Origin: Saccharospirillum sp.
GTDB taxonomy: Bacteria; Pseudomonadota; Gammaproteobacteria; Pseudomonadales; Natronospirillaceae
Reading direction: 5' to 3'
Length of the DNA stretch: 64,000 nucleotides
NCBI GenBank assembly: GCA_022565595.1
Contig: JAIUML010000015.1
Location: 1-64,000, forward strand
The position numbers and the translations under genes are program-made. Under the pieces are notes generated by a model. The model did not search any database. It was not told the DNA's origin and was given only the letters and a program-made list of their open reading frames with translations. Positions 56,900 through 64,000 of this stretch are shown piece by piece (the stretch's first letter is position 1; each line of letters opens with the position of its first letter).

Positions 56900-57088
56900 T
56901 CTGGTCATCCCTTGCTAGTAATGAATACAATCAGATTCTTGCTTTCCATAGTTTTCAGTTATGAGATGGCAAAATAATCTGAATTATTGTGCTGAATCGG
57001 TATCAGAACGCAGCTTATCTGGCTTGGCATGAGGCGCTGGACTCGATTAACTGGTACAGCTATGTAATGCTATTCTCACTACTTCAGG

Positions 57089-57122
57089 CAATCACCCCTT
57101 TGGGCTAACCCTTCTCTCACCC
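57089..57122 (+). promoter_or_regulatory. 34-bp shared motif, copy 3, upstream of the response regulator
   Basis: Reads CAATCACCCCTTTGGGCTAA, then CCCTTCTCTCACCC. It ends 89 bases before the response-regulator ATG in the divergent gap with lipoprotein 8. The flanking DNA is not related to the duplicated modules, so the motif itself is conserved. The rest of this 312-bp gap shows nothing else that I can name. Confidence 0.75.
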
Positions 57123-57211
57123 CCAATATGTTATTGTTATCAACAGCAGGTGTGAGATAGATTCTGTTAAAGTTGTCAGCGAACGTAATTCTCGATTATC
57201 AGGAGCCTGGA

Positions 57212-57862
57212 ATGCAGAAAGTATTTATTGTCGAAGACCATCTGGAAACCAGGGAATGGCTGGTGTCGATCGTAAAAGAGTCTTTTGATAACCCGGACAT
57301 CGCCGAAGCAGGTACCGTAGAGAAGAGCTATCGTTGGTTGGAGCAGAACACCCCTTCGTTAACACTGGTAGATCTAAGCCTGCCCGATGGTAACGGCCTT
57401 GACCTGATCAAGTACTTAAATGAGCATTTCCCGGAAAATTACATCGTTGTTACTACCATCTTCGATGACGATCGCCATTTGTTTAACGCCTTGCGCGCTG
57501 GTGCCAGCGGTTACTTGTTGAAGGATCAGCCGCGCCGCTCCATGGTCGAGAGCCTGTCCGGCATCATGTCCGGTAAGCCGCCGCTCAGTCCGGCCATTGC
57601 TCGGCGCATGCTGAGGCATTTTCAGCAGGATAGTGGTGCGAGCAAGGAAACGCCGTTGTCAGAGCGTGAGGCCGAGGTTTTAACCTTGCTGGCAAAGGGC
57701 ATGGGTCGTAATGATATTGCAGACTTGTTGGAGGTTTCTGTTAATACGGCCGCCAGCCATATCAAATCGATCTATCGCAAACTGAATGTATCCGGAAGAG
57801 CAGAGGCGACTCTGCAGGCGGTCAAGATGGGTCTGGTATCGAGCAATATAAAAAATAGATGA
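57212..57862 (+). CDS. NarL/LuxR-family response regulator
   Basis: A 216-residue response regulator. The start at 57212 (MQKVFIVEDH) has AGGAG upstream. Receiver domain: acidic pair in VEDH, phosphorylation site Asp54 in LVDLSLPDGNG, and Lys in YLLKDQ. C-terminal LuxR helix-turn-helix: LSEREAEVLTLLAKGMGRND and SVNTAASHIKSIYRKLNVSG. It overlaps the kinase gene by four bases (ATGA), so the pair is translationally coupled. Target genes are unknown; the 34-bp motif upstream of its own gene and inside the lipoprotein cluster is the obvious candidate site. Confidence 0.92.
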   Translation: MQKVFIVEDHLETREWLVSIVKESFDNPDIAEAGTVEKSYRWLEQNTPSLTLVDLSLPDGNGLDLIKYLNEHFPENYIVVTTIFDDDRHLFNALRAGASGYLLKDQPRRSMVESLSGIMSGKPPLSPAIARRMLRHFQQDSGASKETPLSEREAEVLTLLAKGMGRNDIADLLEVSVNTAASHIKSIYRKLNVSGRAEATLQAVKMGLVSSNIKNR

Positions 57863-60048
57863 GACCCATTTTTTCTTCACTAAAAACGATGAAACCACTG
57901 GCCCCAGTTCCCGCCATGTTGCTGGGTATGGTTGTTTCGATGGTACTGGTCGTATTGGCCGCTTCCTATGCGGTTTCCCATCCCTGGCTTGGCCTATCGT
58001 TCGATTACGATGAAGTCAGTCAGCGCCCCTTGATTACCCGGGTGCACCGTTCAGATCTGGCTTCGCATCTGAACGAAGGCGATATCATTCGCTCAATCAA
58101 GAGCAAGGATCGCCTCCGGGAGGTCTACCTCTTTGGTTTTGTCCCGGGTATTGAGCCACCAAGTTTTGCCACTTTTCAGGAGCACAACGATTATCTGGCT
58201 CGAGAAGATTCGATTGCCAGGATATTGGCTGGTAACGACGTGCTGTTTGAGCTTCAAAATGGCAGGTCGGTATCCGTTAGCCTGCTGGAAAGCCGACCCC
58301 TGTCGAGCCTGCCTTATGAGTTCTGGCTGTTTAACCTCTTTGGTTTGCTGGCATGGAGCATCGGGCTCGCGGTGTTTGCTGTACGACCTGCCATTGTTGC
58401 AGCAAGGCTGCTTGCGTTGTCCGGGTTCGGGTTTTACCTGGCCACCTTGTTCAACAGCATTTATTTGAGCCGAGAGTTTGCCTTGCCGCAACAAGAGTTT
58501 TTGGTCTTGTCGAGGCTTAATCATTTCGGTTTAAGCGTCATGCTGTTCGCCCTGCTGGCATTGATGGCTTATTTTCCGAGAAGGATCAGTCGTTTCTCGC
58601 CTTTGTGGGTGATCTTTCCAGTCGGCATTGTTATTCAATTGAATGAGTGGCAGCAGTGGTTCCAGTGGCCAGTGCATGCCTACTACCTTCCGATCTTTAT
58701 TCTTTATATGGCAGGCGTCGGTGTGGCCATCTATCAGTGGCGGCTGTCTCGCTCTAATCCACTGGATAGAGCGGCATTGAAGTGGATGTTGCTGGCCATT
58801 TTTATCATTATGGGATTAGGCCTGTCGATCTACTTTGTACCCATTGCACTGGTCGGCACTGAGATATTCCCGCAATGGGCAATGGTGGGCATTGCATCGC
58901 TCCTCTATATTGGTTTCGCCTTTGGCATTGTGCGCTATCGGCTCTTTGACGTTCAGCGTTGGTGGTTGAAAGTCTGGGGCTGGTTTCTGGTGGGTCTCGC
59001 CATTGTGGGTCTCGACTTGTTGATGATCCTGGTGCTGAAGGTTCAGCCCCTCGTCGCCTTGAGTGTGGCCGTTATTTCTATAGGCTGGATTTACTTTCCG
59101 ATTCGCCAGGTATTGCTTAATCGACTGGCCCGGCTGACCGGGACGGATGATCATCGGCTTGTCGATCAGGTCGAAGCCATGGCTCAAACCATCCCGGGGC
59201 GGGATTCGAACAGTCGGTGGCAGCAAGTCCTCGTTAACCAGTTTTCACCTGCTGGCGTTGACTATGATGAAGAAGTCGTTGATGCAGTTCATCTAGAGCA
59301 CAATGGTGCAGTGATGGCGGTGCCATTGGTAGCCGGTGTCGGTACGCTCAGGTTGACTTACCCGGATTATGGACGGCGACTGTTCTCATTGTCGGATGTC
59401 GACTACGTGCAAAGCCTGTTGCAGATTTCAAGGCGAATTCTGGCGGTTCATGAGGTTGAAATACAGGCGGTCAAAGAGGAGCGGCAACGCATTGTGCGGG
59501 ATTTGCACGATGATGTTGGCGGGCATCTATTAACCTTGCTCAGGCAAGCCCCTTCCGAAAGTTACGAGAAACTTACTCGTAATGCGCTTCAGGCCTTGCG
59601 TGAAGCCATGAAGGCCATGGATAGCCAGGCTCAACAACGCTTGATCGATTGCCTGGAGGATTGGCGTGTGGAGCTTGAGCAACGGGTGAATGACCACCGA
59701 ATCAATTTATTGTGGCGCCTTAAAGTCGCGGATTCTGATACTGAAATCAGCGTCCGGCAGGCCATCAATATTGGCAGAATACTGTCCGAAAGTGTGAGCA
59801 ACGCACTGCAGCATGCACAGCCTAGCTACATCATAGTGCAAACAGAGGTGAGTGACACCGCCATAACAATGCGTATCGAAAACGATGGAGTGGCGGCCGT
59901 CCCCGAGGGCAGGAGTGTCGACAGAGGGCGAGGATTGAACAATATGTTGACTCGCGCCACAGAGTTGGGAGGCAAGTTCGATTTCAGTGAAAAAAGGGGG
60001 GTGGCAAAGGCTTACGCCATTTTGCCATTAGCGCAGGTGAATGACTAA
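57859..60048 (+). CDS. Membrane histidine kinase (HisKA_3 type) with periplasmic PDZ-like segment
   Basis: A 729-residue sensor kinase. After an N-terminal span (about 19-40) comes a periplasmic segment of about 100 residues with PDZ-like features (LITRVHRSDLASHLNEGDII). Six to eight membrane spans follow (about residues 150-420). The cytoplasmic end has the NarL-type dimerisation/phosphoacceptor helix with His550 in RIVRDLHDDVGGHLLTLL, the N-box ESVSNALQHAQ, and the G-box GRGLNNMLTRA. Catalytic residues look intact. It pairs with the response regulator just upstream. Input could be a peptide or envelope signal through the PDZ-like part; that is inference. Confidence 0.88.
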   Translation: MRPIFSSLKTMKPLAPVPAMLLGMVVSMVLVVLAASYAVSHPWLGLSFDYDEVSQRPLITRVHRSDLASHLNEGDIIRSIKSKDRLREVYLFGFVPGIEPPSFATFQEHNDYLAREDSIARILAGNDVLFELQNGRSVSVSLLESRPLSSLPYEFWLFNLFGLLAWSIGLAVFAVRPAIVAARLLALSGFGFYLATLFNSIYLSREFALPQQEFLVLSRLNHFGLSVMLFALLALMAYFPRRISRFSPLWVIFPVGIVIQLNEWQQWFQWPVHAYYLPIFILYMAGVGVAIYQWRLSRSNPLDRAALKWMLLAIFIIMGLGLSIYFVPIALVGTEIFPQWAMVGIASLLYIGFAFGIVRYRLFDVQRWWLKVWGWFLVGLAIVGLDLLMILVLKVQPLVALSVAVISIGWIYFPIRQVLLNRLARLTGTDDHRLVDQVEAMAQTIPGRDSNSRWQQVLVNQFSPAGVDYDEEVVDAVHLEHNGAVMAVPLVAGVGTLRLTYPDYGRRLFSLSDVDYVQSLLQISRRILAVHEVEIQAVKEERQRIVRDLHDDVGGHLLTLLRQAPSESYEKLTRNALQALREAMKAMDSQAQQRLIDCLEDWRVELEQRVNDHRINLLWRLKVADSDTEISVRQAINIGRILSESVSNALQHAQPSYIIVQTEVSDTAITMRIENDGVAAVPEGRSVDRGRGLNNMLTRATELGGKFDFSEKRGVAKAYAILPLAQVND

Positions 60049-61019
60049 TCGCAGCGGTGGCGCCGCTCCTGATTCTCCTGTGTCAGCTGGCGCGCCTCGC
60101 TCGGCGTACATTGATACTTTCTCTTGAACGCTCGGTTGAACCATGACAAATCCTCAAAGCCGCTGTCCAGCGCAATGGCGCTGATGGTAATGTGGCGCAG
60201 GCGAGTGTCGGTCAGAAATTGGTATGCACGTTCCAGTCGCTGGTCCAATACATAGTCCGAGAAACGGCAATGTTCGTCGGCAAATAATGCTCTCAAGTAT
60301 CGTTCAGAAATTTGATGTTGTTTGGCAACCAGGCCGGCATTGAGCTGGGGTTGCGTCAAATTGTGTTGAATGTATTGCTTGATTGACCCTAAGCGCGCGG
60401 AGCGCACACCTCGCTGATTCGCCAGGTGCCTGGCATCGGGGGTGCCGCCCAGGAGATTGACGAACAGGTCAGTCAGATGTGTTGAAGACATGGTTTCAAG
60501 CTCAGCAGGCAGTTCTCGTTCTTCTCTCGTCAGGCTGTAGGCATAGTGGGTGAGTAAACCCAGAGCGGGGGTGTCGGGTAAGGCCTGCTTCAGTTTTCTG
60601 TCCAGATTAAGGATGGCGCCTTCCAGGCGCCGTCTGGGCAAGACGATGTCTATGCCCTGGTGAGAAGGAAGGGCCGTGCCGGCGCAATCGGTCGGGGTCA
60701 AGAAGGCACAGCCAGGCCCGTAACTGACCGTGCCCATGCCCTCCATGGTAATCTCGGTTTGCCCTGCGGTATTGATGTAGAGCGCAATATTTTCAGCGTC
60801 GTTTCTGGCTTGAGATCGGGATTTTTCAACCTTGACCGCTGAGCGTTTGACGGCAGCTATGCTGACGTCAGGCAAAAAATTGAAGCGCCCATGGGCTTCG
60901 AACGTTGTCTGATTGAGGGGTTTGATCGTCACCGGCGACACTGCGGAGTAACAGGCCTCGGCCAATTCAATTCGTTCTTCCTCTGGGATCTCGTCGGTTG
61001 AAAAGTACAGCGAAGTCAT
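60045..61019 (-). CDS. AraC-family transcriptional regulator
   Basis: A 324-residue regulator with an N-terminal cupin-like domain of the AraC_binding_2 kind (IALYINTAGQTEITMEGMG, GCAFLTPTDCAGTALPSHQG) and a C-terminal AraC helix-turn-helix (VAKQHQISERYLRALFADE, then ISAIALDSGFEDLSWFNRAF). Its stop overlaps the end of the kinase gene by four bases in convergent orientation. It lies downstream of the pspF terminator and is probably transcribed alone. Target is unknown. Confidence 0.88.
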   Translation of the reverse strand: MTSLYFSTDEIPEEERIELAEACYSAVSPVTIKPLNQTTFEAHGRFNFLPDVSIAAVKRSAVKVEKSRSQARNDAENIALYINTAGQTEITMEGMGTVSYGPGCAFLTPTDCAGTALPSHQGIDIVLPRRRLEGAILNLDRKLKQALPDTPALGLLTHYAYSLTREERELPAELETMSSTHLTDLFVNLLGGTPDARHLANQRGVRSARLGSIKQYIQHNLTQPQLNAGLVAKQHQISERYLRALFADEHCRFSDYVLDQRLERAYQFLTDTRLRHITISAIALDSGFEDLSWFNRAFKRKYQCTPSEARQLTQENQERRHRCD

Positions 61020-61132
61020 TCCATCGTCCCTATTAGGGCGGATACGGCGTCAAGAAGTTGCCATCAAGTCTGACGCCGAAAGCTCAAGTTCAGGATATTT
61101 ACTCTTTTTATCATCTTGGGCGATCGAGGTGT

Positions 61133-61179
61133 AAAAAAATGCACCTTGTGTGATCACTATACGTGAATAGACAAGGTGC
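61133..61179 (-). terminator. Intrinsic terminator after pspF
   Basis: GCACCTTGT (61141-61149) and ACAAGGTGC (61171-61179) pair over nine bases; on the minus strand the stem is followed by A and seven Ts (61133-61139). It closes the pspF transcript 70 bases past its stop. Confidence 0.85.
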
Positions 61180-61250
61180 GCATTGCTCAGGCGGCACTAA
61201 AACACTGCCTGATCGGCATAATAGTGGTGTTGCCCCGCCTATTACGTGCG

Positions 61251-62234
61251 TTACTGTGATTTCTTCAACAGGTTATGTTTGCGCAGCAGGTTACGCAATT
61301 GGTGATAACTGAGCCCCAGACTTTGCGCAGTCTGGCCCTGGTGGTGCCCGTTTGCGTCCAGCGCTTGTTGTAACAGTTCCACTTCCTTTTTGGCCATGAC
61401 GTCGTTGAACTGCAGAGGCAGGTCGATGTTCGAATGCCCTAGTTTGGCAGTTTGCCAGGAGGTTTCGAACGGATCCAGTATCACCTCATCGATAGGGGTG
61501 TCGGCTCTGGCCCAACGATAGACGCTGCGCTCTACCGTATTCTTCAGTTCCCGAACATTGCCGTAGAAGGGGTGGCTCTTTAGTTTATTCAGGGCCTTCT
61601 CGGTAAAGCCAGGAAACCAGTCCCAACCCAGCTCGCTGCTCATGGCAATGGCAAAGTGCTCCGCCAGGATGCGGATGTCTTCCTGTCGTTCGCGTAGTGG
61701 CGGCACGGCCAGTACATCAAACGACAGACGGTCGAGCAGGTCGGCGCGGAAGCGATCCTGGTCGACCAGGGCAGGCAAGTTTTCATGGGTAGCGGCGACG
61801 ATGCGCACATCCACCTGCATCGGTGCCTGGCCGCCCAGGCGCTCGAATTCGCCATATTCGATCACCCGCAGCAGTTTCTCCTGTACCTGGGCCGACATGT
61901 TGCCGACTTCGTCGAGAAAGAGGGTGCCTTCGTGGGCACGCTCGAAGCGCCCCTTGTGCAAACGATTGGCGCCGGTGAAGGCGCCCGGTTCATAGCCGAA
62001 AAGATCCGCATCGAGCAGGGTGTCGCTCAGTGCACCGCAGTTCACCTTGAGGAAAGGGTTTTGCCAGCGCGGTGAGAGGAAGTGCAGGCGCTGAGCGATC
62101 AGTTCCTTGCCGGTGCCTCGTTCACCCATGACCAGAATCGGGCGGTTCAAAGCGGCCGCCCGTGAGGTGTGGTCGAGCAATTCTGATAGGGCCGGGCTTT
62201 CGCCGATCAGCCTTTGGCTGGAGGATTCAGTCAT
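61251..62234 (-). CDS. pspF: Phage-shock operon activator PspF
   Basis: A 327-residue sigma-54 activator consisting of an AAA+ domain and a Fis-type DNA-binding end, with no N-terminal receiver domain, as usual for PspF. Seen: Walker A GERGTGKE, the sigma-54 contact loop GAFTGA, Walker B GTLFLDEVG, LLRVIEYGEFERLGG, and RELKNTVERSVYR; helix-turn-helix GQTAQSLGLSYHQLRNLLRK. It is divergent from the psp operon and activates it when PspA releases it under membrane stress. Confidence 0.95.
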   Translation of the reverse strand: MTESSSQRLIGESPALSELLDHTSRAAALNRPILVMGERGTGKELIAQRLHFLSPRWQNPFLKVNCGALSDTLLDADLFGYEPGAFTGANRLHKGRFERAHEGTLFLDEVGNMSAQVQEKLLRVIEYGEFERLGGQAPMQVDVRIVAATHENLPALVDQDRFRADLLDRLSFDVLAVPPLRERQEDIRILAEHFAIAMSSELGWDWFPGFTEKALNKLKSHPFYGNVRELKNTVERSVYRWARADTPIDEVILDPFETSWQTAKLGHSNIDLPLQFNDVMAKKEVELLQQALDANGHHQGQTAQSLGLSYHQLRNLLRKHNLLKKSQ

Positions 62235-62243
62235 GACTCGTAA

Positions 62244-62285
62244 TTTAGCAAAAAATGCTAAATAAAATAGTGCTAATTGCTAAAA
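62244..62285. promoter_or_regulatory. Two PspF-type upstream activating sites
   Basis: TTTAGCA-AAAAA-TGCTAAA (62244-62262) is a perfect inverted repeat, and TAGTGCTAATTGCTAAA (62269-62285) resembles the E. coli PspF site as I recall it (TTAGTG-N-AATTCGCTAA). They lie just upstream of pspF and roughly 60-100 bases upstream of the psp sigma-54 promoter, a placement that allows activation and autorepression. Confidence 0.75.
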
Positions 62286-62345
62286 ATTACTCCTGACTCA
62301 GGGTTCCTTTTAAAAAAAACGATAAAAATCAAGGCGTTAAAGACC

Positions 62346-62363
62346 TGGCACAGTTCGTGGATT
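62346..62363 (+). promoter_or_regulatory. Candidate sigma-54 promoter of the psp operon
   Basis: TGGCACAGTTCGTGGATT has a perfect TGGCAC -24 element. The -12 element is off consensus, though it parallels the pspA promoter of E. coli in spacing. The PspF sites upstream support it. Confidence 0.6.
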
Positions 62364-62396
62364 AGCTGTCGTAGAACCATCAACAAGGAGCATGAA

Positions 62397-62552
62397 ATGT
62401 TATCAATGAATGGCAAGGTGCCGCTCTATATGGGCTTGATCACACTCAGCGCGGTCCTGGCGACCTTGACACAGCTCTGGGCCGGTATGCTGACCTTTGC
62501 AGCCGTTGCCCTGGTGTTTGAAGCGCTGAGTCAGTTGTTCCGCAATCATTAA
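62397..62552 (+). CDS. Small membrane protein at the head of the psp operon
   Basis: A 51-residue protein (start at 62397 with AAGGAG upstream) made of two hydrophobic stretches (VPLYMGLITLSAVLATLTQL and AGMLTFAAVALVFEAL). It lies between the psp promoter and pspA, 16 bases before pspA, so it must be induced with the operon. It is not PspB, PspC or PspD as I know them. A longer frame from 62277 would run over the promoter and is rejected. Confidence 0.7.
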   Translation: MLSMNGKVPLYMGLITLSAVLATLTQLWAGMLTFAAVALVFEALSQLFRNH

Positions 62553-62568
62553 TTGAAGGAGAGCCGTC

Positions 62569-63255
62569 ATGGGTATCTTTTCTCGTTTGACCGATATTAT
62601 CAACAGTAACCTGAACTCTCTGCTGGACCGTGCAGAGGATCCGAAAAAAATGATCCGCCTGATCATTCAGGAAATGGAAGAAACCCTGGTTGAGGTGCGC
62701 AGCAGCTCAGCTCGGGTCATCGCCGACAAGAAAGAAGCGCAGCGCCGGCTGGGCCGCTTGCAACTGGAAGCCGGTGACTGGGAGAAAAAGGCGCGTCTGG
62801 CGCTGGAGAAGGGGCGTGAAGACCTGGCGCGAGCGGCGCTTTCCGAGAAGCAGGCGTTGCAGGATGAATACGCCCTGGTGGAGCAGGAGTTTGACGCTCT
62901 GGACGATCATCTGGCGCAATTGTCGTCCGAGATCAGCCAGTTGCAACAGAAACTGAACGACGCCAAAGCCAAGCAGAAGTCCATGCTGATGCGTCAGCAA
63001 ACGGTGTCCTCGCGGCTCAAGACACGTCGTCAATTGCAAAAGGACAACCTCCAGGACGCCTTCGAGAAATTCGAGCATTACGAACGGCGCATGGATTCCA
63101 TGGAAGGTGAACTGGAGTCGATGAGTCTCGGTGGCGATGACCGCAACCACCTCGCCAATGAGATCAACAGCCTGGCGCAGGATGATGGCATCAACGCAGA
63201 ACTGGATCGTCTCAAGGCCGAGATGCAACGTGACAAGTCGTCTGCGCAGGAGTAA
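62569..63255 (+). CDS. pspA: Phage shock protein A
   Basis: A 228-residue coiled-coil protein of the PspA/IM30 (ESCRT-III-like) family. The N-terminal membrane-binding helix is [20 protein letters not shown], followed by [20 protein letters not shown] and long Lys/Glu/Gln-rich helices. It binds stressed inner membrane and inhibits PspF in unstressed cells. AAGGAGAG precedes the start. Confidence 0.96.
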   Translation: MGIFSRLTDIINSNLNSLLDRAEDPKKMIRLIIQEMEETLVEVRSSSARVIADKKEAQRRLGRLQLEAGDWEKKARLALEKGREDLARAALSEKQALQDEYALVEQEFDALDDHLAQLSSEISQLQQKLNDAKAKQKSMLMRQQTVSSRLKTRRQLQKDNLQDAFEKFEHYERRMDSMEGELESMSLGGDDRNHLANEINSLAQDDGINAELDRLKAEMQRDKSSAQE

Positions 63256-63302
63256 TGATGACGCACCTGCGAATGGCGAATCGATTCAACAAGGAGTAGA
63301 GC

Positions 63303-63539
63303 ATGCATTTTTTCGAGTTTCTGTTTGTGCCAAGCATTCTGTTTATGGTGGTGGTGATGCCGATCTGGATCACCCTGCATTACCGCTATAAATCGCGCCT
63401 GGCCGGTGGCCTGAGCGACGATGAACAGAAGCAGCTGGACGAACTGCTGCGTACTGTCGATACGCTCGTTGGGCGTATCGACACTTTGGAATCCATACTG
63501 GATGACAGCCAGCCCAACTGGCGTCGTCGAGCGGAATGA
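63303..63539 (+). CDS. pspB: Phage shock protein B
   Basis: A 78-residue membrane protein with an N-terminal span (FLFVPSILFMVVVMPIWITL), then a basic stretch and a leucine-zipper-like helix (LDELLRTVDTLVGRIDTLES). It works with PspC to transmit membrane stress to PspA. AAGGAG precedes the start. Confidence 0.93.
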   Translation: MHFFEFLFVPSILFMVVVMPIWITLHYRYKSRLAGGLSDDEQKQLDELLRTVDTLVGRIDTLESILDDSQPNWRRRAE

Positions 63540-63552
63540 CAGGAGGCTGACC

Positions 63553-63993
63553 ATGGCCAAGTATGAAGATTTTTGGGAGCGTCGCCGAAACGGTTATGGT
63601 ATGAACCTCTACCGTAACAAGAAGGATGCCTGGCTGGGCGGTGTCTGCGCTGGCCTGGCGGACCATTTCAATATAGAGCATTGGGTCGCGCGGCTGATAG
63701 CAGTGGGCGCCTTGATGTTCTTCAATTCACTGGCGTTTTTCGCCTACCTGGCAGCCTGTGTGTTGTTGGCAAAGCGCCCCAAAAAAGCAAAACGGCCGGA
63801 GACGGCTTACGATGAAGCCATTCATGCCGATCGGCCCCGGAATCTGTTTCGCTACCCCGCTAGCCCAAAGGAGCGGTTGCAGACTGCCCGCGAGCGTTTG
63901 AATGAGGTGCTGGCACGGGTCGAGAAAATGGAGCGTTACGTAACCTCTCGACGTTACGATCTGGACAAGGAATTCTCCAAAATCCAGGACTGA
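63553..63993 (+). CDS. pspC: Phage shock protein C
   Basis: A 146-residue PspC. The PspC domain is at residues about 17-80 (LYRNKKDAWLGGVCAGLADH, then a membrane span ALMFFNSLAFFAYLAACVLL), followed by a basic linker and a C-terminal helix. The start at 63553 has AGGAGG upstream; the open frame extends into pspB. It senses membrane stress with PspB. It is complete, ending just inside the window. Confidence 0.94.
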   Translation: MAKYEDFWERRRNGYGMNLYRNKKDAWLGGVCAGLADHFNIEHWVARLIAVGALMFFNSLAFFAYLAACVLLAKRPKKAKRPETAYDEAIHADRPRNLFRYPASPKERLQTARERLNEVLARVEKMERYVTSRRYDLDKEFSKIQD

Positions 63994-64000
63994 GCGTCTA

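Noticed and set aside
62277-62396. Longer start for the small psp membrane protein
   Set aside because: It would place the sigma-54 promoter inside the coding region; the internal ATG at 62397 has a good ribosome site.

Overview
The window looks like chromosomal DNA of a marine or halophilic gammaproteobacterium, probably an Oceanospirillales-type genus such as Saccharospirillum or Reinekea. This is inferred from gene content: ubiK beside glnK-amtB, the pspF/pspABC cluster, a fused ArsR-methyltransferase gene beside metK-ahcY-metF, and many lipoproteins of the 'C-N-S-S' type. I could not run a similarity search. No rRNA, tRNA, CRISPR array, phage or insertion-sequence transposase was recognised.

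Layout, 0-18 kb: a catabolic cluster on the + strand (M20 deacylase end, thiolase, polar amino-acid ABC importer, histone-deacetylase-like acetylpolyamine amidohydrolase, RidA). Next comes a minus-strand polyol locus: binding protein, two permeases and a mannitol-type dehydrogenase, followed by a second binding protein, a small solute-binding protein and a chemoreceptor. A divergent AraC regulator and a short-chain dehydrogenase follow. No ATPase gene for the polyol importer is present.

18-41 kb is mostly housekeeping: rsmE, argC, a PilZ protein, the SAM cycle (ArsR-methyltransferase regulator, metK, ahcY, metF) with a perfect 28-bp palindromic operator, tkt, a BMP-type nucleoside importer with a 2-oxoglutarate dioxygenase, an aspartoacylase-like enzyme, ubiK, and a glnK-amtB-glnK nitrogen cluster with readable NtrC, FNR and sigma-54 sites. 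Two inverted pairs of a roughly 115-bp structured palindrome lie in this part; their arms differ between copies but remain self-complementary.

41.5-60 kb is the most unusual region. Eight genes encode lipoproteins with one plan: lipobox, low-complexity linker, then a different secreted domain (ELWxxDGT or Asp-box beta-propellers, Ig-like, von Willebrand D, or unknown). A diverged roughly 665-bp divergent intergenic module occurs twice among them. A 34-bp motif inside the module recurs upstream of the response regulator/histidine kinase pair that ends the cluster. This suggests a two-component-controlled surface-lipoprotein island.

61-64 kb holds the phage-shock locus pspF and, divergently, a small membrane-protein gene, pspA, pspB and pspC, with PspF-type upstream sites and a candidate sigma-54 promoter.
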